Below, piece by piece: positions 39,501 to 48,079 of a DNA stretch of 64,000 nucleotides. The notes beneath the pieces are model-generated. The model was not told the DNA's origin and did not search any database. It saw only the letters and a list, made by a program, of their open reading frames with translations. Source of the DNA: Jaenimonas drosophilae (Eukaryota; Euglenozoa; Kinetoplastea; Trypanosomatida; Trypanosomatidae); contig JASAON010001654.1 of the NCBI GenBank assembly GCA_030849065.1, positions 124,001 to 188,000 on the forward strand, in the 5' to 3' direction. How positions within the stretch are numbered: position 1 is the stretch's first letter; each line of letters begins with the position of its first letter. A program made the translations under genes and the position numbers.

Positions 39501-40801
39501 CGGCTACTGGAGCTCAGGACACCACAACTAGAGTTGCTCGTTGTCGGTGAGACGCTGACCAGTTCGCGTGAAGCGGTGCTCGCGTAAGGTGGTGTTCGGA
39601 GAACGCGGTCTGTCAGCTCACCTTCGATGGGGGTCATACGGGGCCACTCGTGAACGTTTTGAGCACCAAAACCGGAGGCACGGATACCTCCGAGGGAGCT
39701 GGTGGAGCTGACGCAGAGAGCGGAGGGAGCCCTCGGACCCCACTCATCTACGCCGGAGGAAAGAGAGGGGCTTACTCGCCGCATTCGTGCTGATTCTGGG
39801 CGGGCCTCATCGGATAACCGAGGAGAGGAACCGCTGGCGGAGGAAGGACGGGCAACATGAGACACCCCCACCTGGCTATCGGCACTACGTGGTCGTGGTG
39901 CACTGCTCGTCACACAGGCGGCACCGCGTGCTTGCTTGCCAAGGTGGGGCTCGTGGGTCTCTGGATTGATGATGGAGATAAGCTCCTTGTCCACTTCTCC
40001 ATCCATCACACTCCGTCCGCCTCGGTCGTGACCAGCGACTGCGGCGTTAAAGCGAGCGACGGATTCACTTACACTAGATCGACGGGAGGTGGAGTACAGT
40101 ACGCACTCCTCCTCACACGACGGGGCTGGGTCAGACGGATCCCCGCCTGTGAGACTTGGTACGACAGTTGGCAGTGAGGCATGCACGACCAACTGCGGCG
40201 TCACGACGTCTCGGTGCCGCTCGGAAGAAGACAGGTCAAGCCCATCGGAGATGCCTTCCTTCGTCTTCTCCCGTGCGTAGAGCCGGCGGTCGTCGTCATC
40301 AGAACTGGCGTCTGCCTTACTGGAGGACGAGCCTGCAAAGTGAGCACACGTGCTTTCGAGTGTCCTAATGGGTTCATCCGCACGTTGCTGCTGCTGCTGC
40401 TGTTGTTGCTTCCGACGGTGGAAGACAAGGGCGTAGAAAGGGTTGTTCCTAGCCGAGTTCATTCCGCGGTCCATATCTGTGCTTCGCTCATCCATGTAGC
40501 GTTGTTGTGCACGACGGGAAGGAGCGCCACTCTTGATGGAAGTGGAGCTTCGCGATGACGCAGGGCATGACAACGAAGGGTCTCCTGCGAATCTGTCATT
40601 GGAACAATAACTGATCCTGCTACTAGAATTCGGGGGCGCCGATCGGCTTGAGGTGACTGAGACAGCAGCAGTAGATGGCGAGGTACCAGCTGTTTGTCCT
40701 GAGCGACCGTACATGCGGCTCTTGGGGGTTCGGGGACTGGCGTCTGCACTCACTCCACAGGCATTGGAACCTTGGCGCCATGGTTTGCTACCAGAGGACA
40801 T
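36599..40801 (-). CDS. Large unrecognised disordered protein (1400 aa)
   Basis: 1400 aa from the ATG at 40801. Extremely rich in Ser, Arg, Thr and Pro, with a poly-Gln run near residue 130-140 (codons about 40385-40415) and poly-Pro near the C-terminus. One more ordered island lies around residues 610-700: HRSVSRALQKHRINPSARRLLAEY, an aromatic PGSWRPHRYHDRGWATKK stretch and DDDLWMTLNSSAMDSFLIS. No transmembrane segment, enzyme or nucleic-acid-binding motif recognised. The many RxxS sites suggest regulation by phosphorylation. A cytoskeletal or scaffold role is a guess. A splice AG occurs only a few bases upstream of the ATG (40805), so an internal start cannot be excluded. Confidence 0.72.
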   Translation of the reverse strand: MSSGSKPWRQGSNACGVSADASPRTPKSRMYGRSGQTAGTSPSTAAVSVTSSRSAPPNSSSRISYCSNDRFAGDPSLSCPASSRSSTSIKSGAPSRRAQQRYMDERSTDMDRGMNSARNNPFYALVFHRRKQQQQQQQQRADEPIRTLESTCAHFAGSSSSKADASSDDDDRRLYAREKTKEGISDGLDLSSSERHRDVVTPQLVVHASLPTVVPSLTGGDPSDPAPSCEEECVLYSTSRRSSVSESVARFNAAVAGHDRGGRSVMDGEVDKELISIINPETHEPHLGKQARGAACVTSSAPRPRSADSQVGVSHVARPSSASGSSPRLSDEARPESARMRRVSPSLSSGVDEWGPRAPSALCVSSTSSLGGIRASGFGAQNVHEWPRMTPIEGELTDRVLRTPPYASTASRELVSVSPTTSNSSCGVLSSSSRPMSVATPARSSPCLSVSTNTTVLDQTGGANSSSPHPRGLSARQTPLSSISSTPVGQSADRGGRGLYSVCRSEESSASPWRGTRGGEDWVKEECSPLPVAPREEKTASALSLTSVPSVPPLPLSVVTFAPPYDPDFVSVEGRSVTSSTPPRSVRKWSVPPVPVMRRPPVAPKNHRSVSRALQKHRINPSARRLLAEYVGRTQQASRMTKAWIDDAQEGLPPGSWRPHRYHDRGWATKKRAASGAGISEEPTADDDLWMTLNSSAMDSFLISHGADGDEKFVFLNGESSHGSRSPSQGCSPRSARREKSERRTDGRSPPWRRGDGTISAVEVRSVHTRRLASVSRRTSRQRRGSSTEGTPEHQLLDEWNMAERFAALDRARAENSEVLEETAAARRARRRNRRTSMDLSSTAEDWETLILEEHDELNPSRLLAPDLQSERPVTHPCSSPTRRTSQPTQRMDEITDEHHLSLEVEQPCEAFSALQMGGVGLEERVTDFVSMASADNSAGDALTSPVSMDGADDFTSHGETLPCCSPPTSMPNNDITPPITDFAIPADESPTCVTPINHLSAFTSPQPSARSTGDQLTTPSRSPRLRLSRTPRGTYQPNGLGRSYHVIVHTHEPRQRSQPATESGEVGEACDPPHRVMPSLRGWLERHDEARSDYGRNAASSLSPGSHLTTWRSSGADSSATPPRRGNRRRLVTVSDGKVLKLCMEGSNESSRQRVENSLSPSISEYMPSGRGSRPSPGPMTALLDKSSSSLLGTATGGSSGRHGSQPGTPPPPPARTYTSTTSDVTFVHSQTAPAVQSTETPERLAAASTLHNPLSLLLRRSNTSLKTAATSVAVPPPPPSSRSAKQQRMLSVPSFLPDSSRESNLRRSQRGMPLNSAAQLVLEDGFKSSGGPARSSWGRSLLSPPSAGAADLPRQHVVTRSGRRGETSAAPRPRSEEVDRTGDPLMPDTSNDVRFCRT

Positions 40802-41375
40802 CAACTTGTGGTTAAGAAGGTGAACAAGAAAAAGTGAACGTACAAATTAAAGGGTTTGTGGTGTGAGAGGTAGGATACAGGAGAGGATAACGAGATCTTC
40901 AACGTTGAACCAGCCGCACAAGGCCTCGTCGAGCCTCTCCCGCAGTGAGCTATTGCTATATAGGAGAAAGGAAAATAGTGTGTTCTATCAGAGTAGATCC
41001 AAAAAGTAGAGGGTGAGGCAGAGAAATCTTCAATTCAAAGCAAAATGACGCCAGATACATGAGAGAATGAGCCAGCCAGTTTTCATCAACAGCAACCATC
41101 ATCGACGTGACAATTGTAACGATGCTTCGCGTCTCAACTATCTGTACATCATTCAGGAGAGAAGAAACACATGGAGATTCTCGCTCTCTGATCGTCCAAA
41201 GAAGTTCGCGCACAACAGAGAGCCGCTTGCCAGGTGCTTTTCATTGGGAATCTGCTGGTCCTCCTGTGCTGAAGTCAAGTGCTGACAAAAAGTGTGATCC
41301 TGTGGATGCAGAGTACCGATTCAACTCCGCACTCTCACACTGAAGGCTCAACAACGGCAGGTGGAAGAGAAGATC
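40802..41375. other. Intergenic spacer
   Basis: About 570 bases. Near 40805-40840 the minus strand has a T-rich tract (CACTTTTTCTTGTTCACC) ending in AG, the splice signal for the 1400-aa gene. The remainder, up to 41375, is presumed 3' UTR of the Ala/Gly-rich gene. No gene seen. Confidence 0.5.
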
Positions 41376-43055
41376 TCAACCCTTCTTTCCTTTCCCTCCT
41401 TTGCGCTTCTTGCTTTCCGTTCCATTTCCATGTGCTGCGCTACTAGCCATAGCGGCAGCCGCCTGCGTTTGAACTACCTCAATCTTCTGCTTCATCGATC
41501 GAAGGTACTCCTGAAGTAGAAGCGACAGCACTTCATGTTCGCCCTTGGAGCCCTTCCACAACACATCTATGGACTCCATGTGCTCTAGAATGTGACCATG
41601 GAGCGCATTTACATCCCACTGGTCAGCGGAGTTAGAACTTCCAGAAGTCTGGGAGCCACGTAACGCTACAGTGCAGTTGCTTAGTGATACTACCAGAGAA
41701 GTCTGAGAAGTCAATATTCCCTCAGCAGCAGTGGAAAGAGGTATCTCGCTGCTTTCTTCTACGGTCGGGGATGGCGCGCTGTTCACCTCGGCCTGGTGAT
41801 TTGCGGCTGCTCCACGACCACTGTTGTTGTTGCTGGTGGATTTCTTTCCCTTGCCGAATCCCTCTCCCACCCCTCGAGCAGTGGTGGCTAGGTTTGGCGG
41901 GGGTAACGCGTTAGAGCCCGCGCTGCCAACGCGTGTCTCTTGTCCTGGCGCTGGGGTACCACCCGCCTCAGGTGGGAGTGGTGTTGTGACAAGGACACAA
42001 GGACCAACGTAGGTGTCATCACTCTTGAGGGGTCCCCCAGCAGGCTGGCCCACAGCCCCTGTCAGAGTGGGAAAAACGGGAGGGGGCGGGACTACCATGG
42101 TGCGGCCGCGCTCTCCAGCCATTGTCAATTCTGGCCGTGGGAGCGAGGCAGTGTACTTGGCGCGGCGTAGCAAGGCCGCTGACTCTGCTGGGGAGAGGCC
42201 GGCAGGTGCTGCCTCTGCTGTAGAAGCAGCGAGCTGGCTCGCCTGCTTCTCCTGCTGCGCTAGGCGTAGTGCGCTGATTTTGGCTGCTGCGGTACCGCTG
42301 ACAATCGCACCACCACCAGACCCCCCCGTAAAGACGGGCCCAGAGCGCGCACCGGATTTGGAGACGGTGTCTTCCTCATGAAGGTTCAGCGCGGACAGTC
42401 CCCCGCCGCAAAAGTCACGACCTCCGCGGTTCAGGGATTCTCTGCATCCAATGAGTACGTAGCTGGAATTGGGAGCAATGCCAAGTTGCTCCGATGCAGA
42501 GACGTGCACGGGAGCTACCATAAGTCCCACAAAGGGGATGTTGTGGAGGAGGGAAGCCACCACCGCACTGGCATTCGGAACAGTGGATGATCCCGCAGCT
42601 CCCGCACAGGGGCTCGAAGCTGCAGCTCCAGAAGCCGTGGGGGTTGCAGCAGCAGTGCCACTGCCAGCGCCCCGAGCACTTCCCAGTTGTTGCAGAGCGG
42701 AAACGGCTTTGGAGTTAGTAGCAAGCTCCGTGACGAAGCTGAGAGGAATCAACTCCATTCGATGATACACACCTTGTTGGCTGGAAACGGCAGAGGAGCT
42801 GTCCCCCAGTGCACCTGCATCCATGGAAAACTGTGCCGAGAGCGGTGGTGCCGATGCTGACGCATGGGCCTGAAGTGGCTGGCCTGTCGTACCCGCAGGA
42901 GACTTCCCTGTCGGCCCAGTTGGTGCTGCAGTGGCATTCCAACTCGCGCAGCTCGTTCCCAACTCCACCAATGCAGTGTTCAAGGCGCCGGCAGTACACT
43001 CAAAATTCATGTAGTTGGCCTCATTGTCACTGTGGAGAACTGAAAATAGTGGCAT
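41376..43055 (-). CDS. Unrecognised Ala/Gly/Ser-rich protein with basic C-terminus
   Basis: 559 aa. Blocks of ordered sequence (MPLFSVLHSDNEANYMNFEC at the start; RMELIPLSFVTELATNSKAV around 100-120; VASLLHNIPFVGLMVAPVHV near 165-185; a helix HILEHMESIDVLWKGSKGEHEVLSLLLQEYL near 490-520) are separated by Ala-, Gly- and Pro-rich linkers. It ends in a Lys/Gly cluster (SKKRKGGKGKKG) that could be an NLS or RNA contact. No known domain. The pattern of short conserved-looking segments in low-complexity linkers suggests a component of a larger assembly. Unrelated to either neighbour. Confidence 0.68.
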   Translation of the reverse strand: MPLFSVLHSDNEANYMNFECTAGALNTALVELGTSCASWNATAAPTGPTGKSPAGTTGQPLQAHASASAPPLSAQFSMDAGALGDSSSAVSSQQGVYHRMELIPLSFVTELATNSKAVSALQQLGSARGAGSGTAAATPTASGAAASSPCAGAAGSSTVPNASAVVASLLHNIPFVGLMVAPVHVSASEQLGIAPNSSYVLIGCRESLNRGGRDFCGGGLSALNLHEEDTVSKSGARSGPVFTGGSGGGAIVSGTAAAKISALRLAQQEKQASQLAASTAEAAPAGLSPAESAALLRRAKYTASLPRPELTMAGERGRTMVVPPPPVFPTLTGAVGQPAGGPLKSDDTYVGPCVLVTTPLPPEAGGTPAPGQETRVGSAGSNALPPPNLATTARGVGEGFGKGKKSTSNNNSGRGAAANHQAEVNSAPSPTVEESSEIPLSTAAEGILTSQTSLVVSLSNCTVALRGSQTSGSSNSADQWDVNALHGHILEHMESIDVLWKGSKGEHEVLSLLLQEYLRSMKQKIEVVQTQAAAAMASSAAHGNGTESKKRKGGKGKKG

Positions 43056-43266
43056 TTCAGAGACAGGAACTTGATCTCTACTTAAAACAAATGAGAATCA
43101 ACAAGATCGAGAGAGGATTGGGTACTATCACGCGTGCATAACATGAGTCTCGAGGTATTGATGCTCCACTCCATGAATAGCTTGCGAAGAAGTGGTGAGG
43201 CTGCTCAATCGGCAGGCACACACTGATGCAGATGAAACGAAAAGAAAGGGAGCCCTTTTCTCGTCC

Positions 43267-44643
43267 TTAGCAGGTGAGAATTGCCCCCCTGTCGCTCAAA
43301 CCAGACAAGGCGCTCTGTACCTCTGTCAGCCGTTCGACCGCCCGACAGATTGCCTGAGAACGGGCAGCCTGAGATGAAGTCCCACGTCCATCCACCCACG
43401 CCACGGCGCCGTTCGTACTGCTGTCCCTCACAGTGACCCTCCATGAGAATACACATCCCTGCCCGCTTGGGGTGGCCTCACTGGAACTTGACGTTGGCTC
43501 AATTGTAACTTTGATGAACGGAATCGTTGAAGCCACCGCTGCCAACTGGTGGTCTTCGTTGTCGGGCTCAGCAGAAGATGCCGCGGGCGTAGTCTTCTCC
43601 CCGATCACGCTCGATGCGGCTGCATTGTTCGTGCTCAGAAGTCTAGCCTTCACTTCCAGCAACAGTTCCATTGCGCGCGTTGCAGCCAGACAAAATGCGG
43701 AAGCGTAGTCTTTTCCACAGCCATCTACGGATGCCACAATCATGCTGTTGTCCTTGTCCAGAACATGAACTATCCATTTGAGCGGCGCATCATCAGTGTC
43801 AAACCCTCCCGTTGTTGACTTTTCGTACGCGATTTTGATATATGGTATTTCATTCGCAAGAATTGATAACTTATTCCTGAGTTCTGACTCCACATCCGGT
43901 GGTGGAGGAGGGGATGGAGCGCACAGCGGCGTTCGTTTTCCCATATCAGCGTCCGTTGGCGATTGATTGCTTTCGGGCAAAGGCTTTTCTTGCACCCAGC
44001 GTACACTCTTAGCAGACGGAAATGGATCGAGGCCATCAGGACGGCCATTTTTCTTGTAGATCTCCAACGCGCGGGGGAACAGGTGCTCTGCAGTACGGTA
44101 TATCACGAGTCGGCGCGCAGTCGCTTTGCGTGCTGTTGGCTTCGTGTGAAATAGGAAGGTACGATCCGACAGCGGTGCGCCGGCCTTCCTCACTTGAATG
44201 GCAGCAACCCACTTATCTGTAGAGTTTTTTTCTTCACATAAGCGGTCGAGCACTGTGAAATCCGTCATGAATAGAAACTGGCGCAGAAACCTGTCCACCA
44301 GAGTTAAGAGCGAGTCGCAGCGAGAAGCAAACTTTTCCATTACTTGAATGGTGTCCTCTTCCGTCAATCGCCGAAGAAGCACAGCCCTCAGTTCAAAATA
44401 CTCGCTTGGTGGTAAATCAATGATGATGTCGTCTCGGTGAGTGTACTCCTCGTGCCTTCCGAAATACAACACATTGAGTAGCTCGATAGAATCGAGCACG
44501 AGTGGATCAACCTCCAAATCTGGTTGTCCCTGGTTATGTCCAGATGACCCGCCGCCGAACGACGTATCAAAGTGAATACCATCATCTACATCACTGTCGT
44601 CCTTGGCGCTATCAGCTAAACGGCCAGATGTGCTGCCGTCCAT
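43267..44643 (-). CDS. Protein with two to three degenerate dsRBD-like repeats
   Basis: 458 aa from the ATG at 44643. Two internal repeats are visible at about residues 258-336 and 366-446. Each has a helix, then IPYIKI or IPFIKV, a strand with W.V.V.D, a VA.VDG.G turn and a helix A...A..RA.E.L.EV...L. That alpha-beta-beta-beta-alpha order is the double-stranded RNA-binding fold. A third, less clear copy lies at 145-195 (WVAAIQVRKAG...TARKATARRLVIYRTAEHL). The last-helix lysines (KK.AK) that contact RNA in classical dsRBDs are absent in the two C-terminal copies, so these may serve protein contacts. The N-terminal 130 residues are acidic then helical. Function unknown; an RNA-processing role is inference. 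Confidence 0.7.
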   Translation of the reverse strand: MDGSTSGRLADSAKDDSDVDDGIHFDTSFGGGSSGHNQGQPDLEVDPLVLDSIELLNVLYFGRHEEYTHRDDIIIDLPPSEYFELRAVLLRRLTEEDTIQVMEKFASRCDSLLTLVDRFLRQFLFMTDFTVLDRLCEEKNSTDKWVAAIQVRKAGAPLSDRTFLFHTKPTARKATARRLVIYRTAEHLFPRALEIYKKNGRPDGLDPFPSAKSVRWVQEKPLPESNQSPTDADMGKRTPLCAPSPPPPPDVESELRNKLSILANEIPYIKIAYEKSTTGGFDTDDAPLKWIVHVLDKDNSMIVASVDGCGKDYASAFCLAATRAMELLLEVKARLLSTNNAAASSVIGEKTTPAASSAEPDNEDHQLAAVASTIPFIKVTIEPTSSSSEATPSGQGCVFSWRVTVRDSSTNGAVAWVDGRGTSSQAARSQAICRAVERLTEVQSALSGLSDRGAILTC

Positions 44644-44899
44644 TACCTCTGTCAATGAAGAGGAGGCAGACTAAATATAGAAACAGGCGAAGAAGAGTTG
44701 TTGAAGTATTGAGTGTGAGACGGCAAGATTCTGGCAAGTGAAGGGTCTGACAGTGACAAATCACGTTACGGTTGAGAAGAAGATGCAATTCACAGCGTAT
44801 CACAGGAGACTCCAATCCACCGATATTGCCACTTCTCACTGATGTTGATGTTGCCTCCTATGAGCCTATGAGTCGTGCCGTGTACCTCAACTCAAATCT

Positions 44900-46222
44900 C
44901 TAGACCAGATCATAAATGATGAGCTCCACGACAATCCCTGCGCTGCTGACCAAAGCATTCAACGAGAACAGAGCCTTCAAAAAGGGAATAACCAAAGACG
45001 TGAGAAACGCATTCAGGCCAACAATTGCGAGCACTACCACACCGAACGATGTGGTAAGGAGTTTGGAAATCAACTCAATCACGTCAACCACAGGGCCATC
45101 ATCAATTTCGTCTAAGGACTGTCCTGCTGTATCCCGTGAAGCAGCAGACGCCGGTATGGGAGCCCCCCTTCGACGCGCTGGGCGGTGAGATGTGGACGCA
45201 ACCCGCAAGATCTGGCGGACAAGAAGCTTGTAGCTGAGCATTGTATAGCCGATCATGCCAAGGGAGAGAACAATAAGACTGTTCTGTATCACAATTCCTT
45301 TCCAACCATGACGCAGGATAAATGATAACCACTGGCCAGTGCACAGTGGTACCACAACGTACAGTCTCTCACCGAGTCCAATCTTCCAACGCTGTGCTGA
45401 CCTCCGCCGACGCGGGTGATGCTTGTTCTTCGTCCTCTGACTATCTGCACCCACATCCTCTGCTTCGTCCGAATCCACGAAAGTCTCGGATACTGCCGGG
45501 GATCTTTCCGTCATACCCTTTGCATTTCCACGGCTGCCACTTAGTCTGCGTCGCATCATTGGAGAGCTGTCCCGTTGTTCAAACAGTCGAAAGAGTTGTG
45601 TATCCCGGTCTTGCTTGCCCTCCATTACATCTTTCACTTTGCACAACACTCCGCTCAAGAGACCGGTGAGCATGGATACGACGAGCCACAGCCATCCAGG
45701 AACCTGTGGCGCACCGCAGGCTGATGTTTCTGAAGAAGGAGCTAGTGTCATGGAGAGAAGGCTAGATGGGGGCTCCACAAAGTGTGGGTTTGCCGTGAGG
45801 TCAGAGGTTAGCCACTCAGTCTCGCTAAGCAACCCAATAATCCATGCCAGGGCCATGAGTCCCTCCCCACCACCATTCTCCAAGTGAACCACCAAAAAGT
45901 AAGAGCTCCCCATTGCCGCAGCACTGAAGAGGGCAATCCTAGTAATCAATGGGATGAAGGCCAGTAGTTCAAACCCATCTGCAGCATTGTCTGCAGGAAG
46001 GGAGCTGGGCGTTAAGTGAGATCCTTGCGCATCACACCGGAAGCAACTGCAGTAGGCAACGTATGCGGCCCCGACGGTGTATGGAACCCAAAGAAGCAGA
46101 GAAAAATTGCGAAGGACTACTTCCATCGATCGGTTGTATGCAACAGATCGAAACCCTCGTCGCTTGTGCCGGGCGTCGATATCATCACTATCATCCGTCA
46201 CTGGGGAGTGAATAGAGGGCAT
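44900..46222 (-). CDS. Multi-span membrane protein, unrecognised
   Basis: 440 aa from the ATG at 46222. About seven to eight hydrophobic segments: around 33-58, 85-118, 122-138, 175-195, then after a charged cytosolic loop of about 90 residues (DSDEAEDVGADSQRT, Arg/His-rich KHHPRRRRSAQR) 285-345 and 385-440. There is no signal peptide; the N-terminal 30 residues are acidic then basic. No transporter or channel signature is recognised. The overall plan (two hydrophobic blocks around a basic loop) is not diagnostic. It could be an ER or plasma-membrane protein. It is co-oriented with both neighbours. Confidence 0.68.
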   Translation of the reverse strand: MPSIHSPVTDDSDDIDARHKRRGFRSVAYNRSMEVVLRNFSLLLWVPYTVGAAYVAYCSCFRCDAQGSHLTPSSLPADNAADGFELLAFIPLITRIALFSAAAMGSSYFLVVHLENGGGEGLMALAWIIGLLSETEWLTSDLTANPHFVEPPSSLLSMTLAPSSETSACGAPQVPGWLWLVVSMLTGLLSGVLCKVKDVMEGKQDRDTQLFRLFEQRDSSPMMRRRLSGSRGNAKGMTERSPAVSETFVDSDEAEDVGADSQRTKNKHHPRRRRSAQRWKIGLGERLYVVVPLCTGQWLSFILRHGWKGIVIQNSLIVLSLGMIGYTMLSYKLLVRQILRVASTSHRPARRRGAPIPASAASRDTAGQSLDEIDDGPVVDVIELISKLLTTSFGVVVLAIVGLNAFLTSLVIPFLKALFSLNALVSSAGIVVELIIYDLV

Positions 46223-46746
46223 CACACTAGCTCAAAGGAGATTCGTGGAACCACTATTTATTAAAAAGAAGAGTAGAGGTTTAAGAAAGCATGATTGACA
46301 CTACAACAATCAATTGAGAACATTATAACAGATACACACTACGTACGTTACTCATTGTTCTTGTTCCTCATTCAATCGCCTCTAGGCAACACAGGCCCGG
46401 AGAGCTCCTAGGTCAAAACGGCAGGAGCTCCACTAGGAGGTCATCATCTCACTTTCACCCGGATAAGTGAGAAATGAAGGCTCATGAAGTTGGATTTGAG
46501 CTTGGGAAGAAATTGGCTGGTTTGATACATTTCAGATTTGTCCATCGGCCTCTAACCGCACTTCCACGTGTATATACATTCGTGCATTGGGAGAATATGG
46601 AAACTGCACCGCATCCACGCACGCAGTAGTCATCGGAGAAGCCAATGAGGCATTCACTTCATGGCGTCGGCATCCGCGTCAAGCTGGATTCCCCCGCTGC
46701 ACATATACGAACAAAAGAAACTACAGTGTGGATGCTGGTGCAGAGT
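46223..46746. other. Intergenic: 3' region of tandem copy A
   Basis: About 520 bases after the stop codon of the 122-aa gene copy A. A perfect 8-bp inverted repeat (GAGCTCCT 46402-46409 and AGGAGCTC 46423-46430, 13-nt loop) could fold in the 3' UTR. No gene seen. Confidence 0.5.
46402..46430. repeat. Short perfect inverted repeat (hairpin)
   Basis: Arms of 8 bp separated by 13 nt, directly visible. Located in the presumed 3' UTR of tandem copy A. Could be chance; a role in mRNA stability is only a possibility. Confidence 0.5.
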
Positions 46747-47115
46747 TTACACACGAGCGAAGATCATCCGAGTGATGTCCTTGTCGTTCTCACCCGCAAG
46801 GGTGTGGACTCCGCGCATGGCGAAGCCCTCCTCCTCCAAGGACTCCATAACCGCGAGGAAGATCATCGAGCGGCCCTTCTGGCAGCAGTAGTGCTGGCCA
46901 AGGTCGATGCGCCAGTTGTTGTAGGTCTTCTCCTCGTTGTCACCGTTGGTCAGGACGAACTGGGGGAGCTCCGCCTGGCGCTGAGTGGGGCGGCTGGTCG
47001 TGGTGCGCTGGGGAAGAGCCTTCTGGAGCGCATCAATCGTGTCTTGACGGAGGCTGGCACCCTGGATGGAGATGACCGGGGGGTTGAAGGTGCAGGTGAC
47101 AATGACGTTCGGCAT
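46747..47115 (-). CDS. Conserved-looking 122-aa protein, tandem copy A
   Basis: 122-aa compact protein: N-terminal strands MPNVIVTCTFNPPVISIQG, a helix LRQDTIDALQKALP, a polar loop, YNNWRIDLGQHYCCQ, then the helix RSMIFLAVMESLEEEGFAMRG and a final strand ITRMIFARV. I do not recognise the family. Codon use is extremely biased to C/G-ending codons, unlike nearby genes, which points to strong expression. The protein is identical to that of copy B (47465-47833); the two coding sequences differ at three silent positions and in the stop codon (TAA here, TAG in B). The flanks are unrelated. A splice acceptor is predicted at 47167. Confidence 0.85.
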   Translation of the reverse strand: MPNVIVTCTFNPPVISIQGASLRQDTIDALQKALPQRTTTSRPTQRQAELPQFVLTNGDNEEKTYNNWRIDLGQHYCCQKGRSMIFLAVMESLEEEGFAMRGVHTLAGENDKDITRMIFARV

Positions 47116-47464
47116 GATTATGCGGGTGGTGTGGGTGCTTGGAAGAACTGAGGATGGGCTCGCTAACTAACCAGAGAATTCGACACAACAGAAATAAGTG
47201 GATATTGGGTTAATTATGCAGTGACGTATTCTCCATGGCAATAATCAGGATAGGCCTCCTCCGCTGGAGCGGGCCTCAGAGAAACGCAGCTTCAGTGGCA
47301 CAGATAAACAGGTAGGAACAGGACACTTCCAGCGAGCTTTATAGTACATCATTTACCACTGTCGTATGTCGTGTTCACATGATTTCCACCCAGGAGTACA
47401 TGTCCGGGTACGGAAGCACTCCAAATTCCTTCCGCGCGGAGGGGGTGGGGAGCCCACTCTACAA
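47116..47464. other. Intercopy region: 3' UTR of copy B and 5' UTR of copy A
   Basis: About 350 bases. Next to copy A the minus strand has a pyrimidine-rich stretch ending CTCTGGTTAG (G at 47167), the likely splice acceptor. A GC-rich imperfect hairpin (AGGCC...GGCCT arms around CTCCGCTGGAG, about 47252-47277) sits in the presumed 3' UTR of copy B. The sequence is unrelated to the region downstream of copy A. Confidence 0.5.
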
Positions 47465-47833
47465 CTACACACGAGCGAAGATCATCCGGGTGATGTCCTT
47501 GTCGTTCTCACCCGCAAGGGTGTGGACTCCGCGCATGGCGAAGCCCTCTTCCTCCAAGGACTCCATAACCGCGAGGAAGATCATCGAGCGGCCCTTCTGG
47601 CAGCAGTAGTGCTGACCAAGGTCGATGCGCCAGTTGTTGTAGGTCTTCTCCTCGTTGTCACCGTTGGTCAGGACGAACTGGGGGAGCTCCGCCTGGCGCT
47701 GAGTGGGGCGGCTGGTCGTGGTGCGCTGGGGAAGAGCCTTCTGGAGCGCATCAATCGTGTCTTGACGGAGGCTGGCACCCTGGATGGAGATGACCGGGGG
47801 GTTGAAGGTGCAGGTGACAATGACGTTCGGCAT
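47465..47833 (-). CDS. Conserved-looking 122-aa protein, tandem copy B
   Basis: Same 122-aa protein as copy A with 100 percent identity. I start at the ATG at 47833, which matches copy A; the frame stays open upstream to 48058, but that part is pyrimidine-rich, lies across a predicted splice acceptor (47876) and has no counterpart in copy A, so it is 5' UTR read through. Sequence identity with copy A stops within about 10 bases upstream of the ATG and at the stop codon, so the conserved unit is the coding sequence itself. Tandem repetition is the usual kinetoplastid way to raise expression of abundant proteins, since promoters are not gene-specific. Confidence 0.85.
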   Translation of the reverse strand: MPNVIVTCTFNPPVISIQGASLRQDTIDALQKALPQRTTTSRPTQRQAELPQFVLTNGDNEEKTYNNWRIDLGQHYCCQKGRSMIFLAVMESLEEEGFAMRGVHTLAGENDKDITRMIFARV

Positions 47834-47873
47834 GATTATGGAGGTGGAGCGGTGAAAGTTAGTTGATAGAGCA

Positions 47874-47945
47874 AACTTAGCAATCAGAATTGGGGAAGAA
47901 TGAGCGTGACAATGAAAATAAAAGTGTCGGAAGCGAAAGGCTGAT
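47874..47945 (-). promoter_or_regulatory. Polypyrimidine tract and predicted trans-splice acceptor for copy B
   Basis: Minus strand: pyrimidine-rich stretch (TTTCGCTTCCGACACTTTT, then CTCATTCTTCCCCAATTC) followed by TTGCTAAG with the G at 47876, giving a 42-nt 5' UTR to the ATG at 47833. Confidence 0.55.
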
Positions 47946-48079
47946 GTGAGCCAAACGAGCAGTGGTATTTGCAGAGGGTCAGAAACAAGGCAGGTCTGGA
48001 AAGCTGGATGGAAGTGGAAGAGCATTGCGAGCCCTTGATAGCATGAAGCAGAACTCAACCCTTATTTATGGAATCATAC

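Noticed and set aside
47834..48058. 75-residue N-terminal extension of tandem copy B
   Set aside because: Pyrimidine-rich, crosses a predicted splice acceptor at 47876 and has no counterpart in the otherwise identical copy A.
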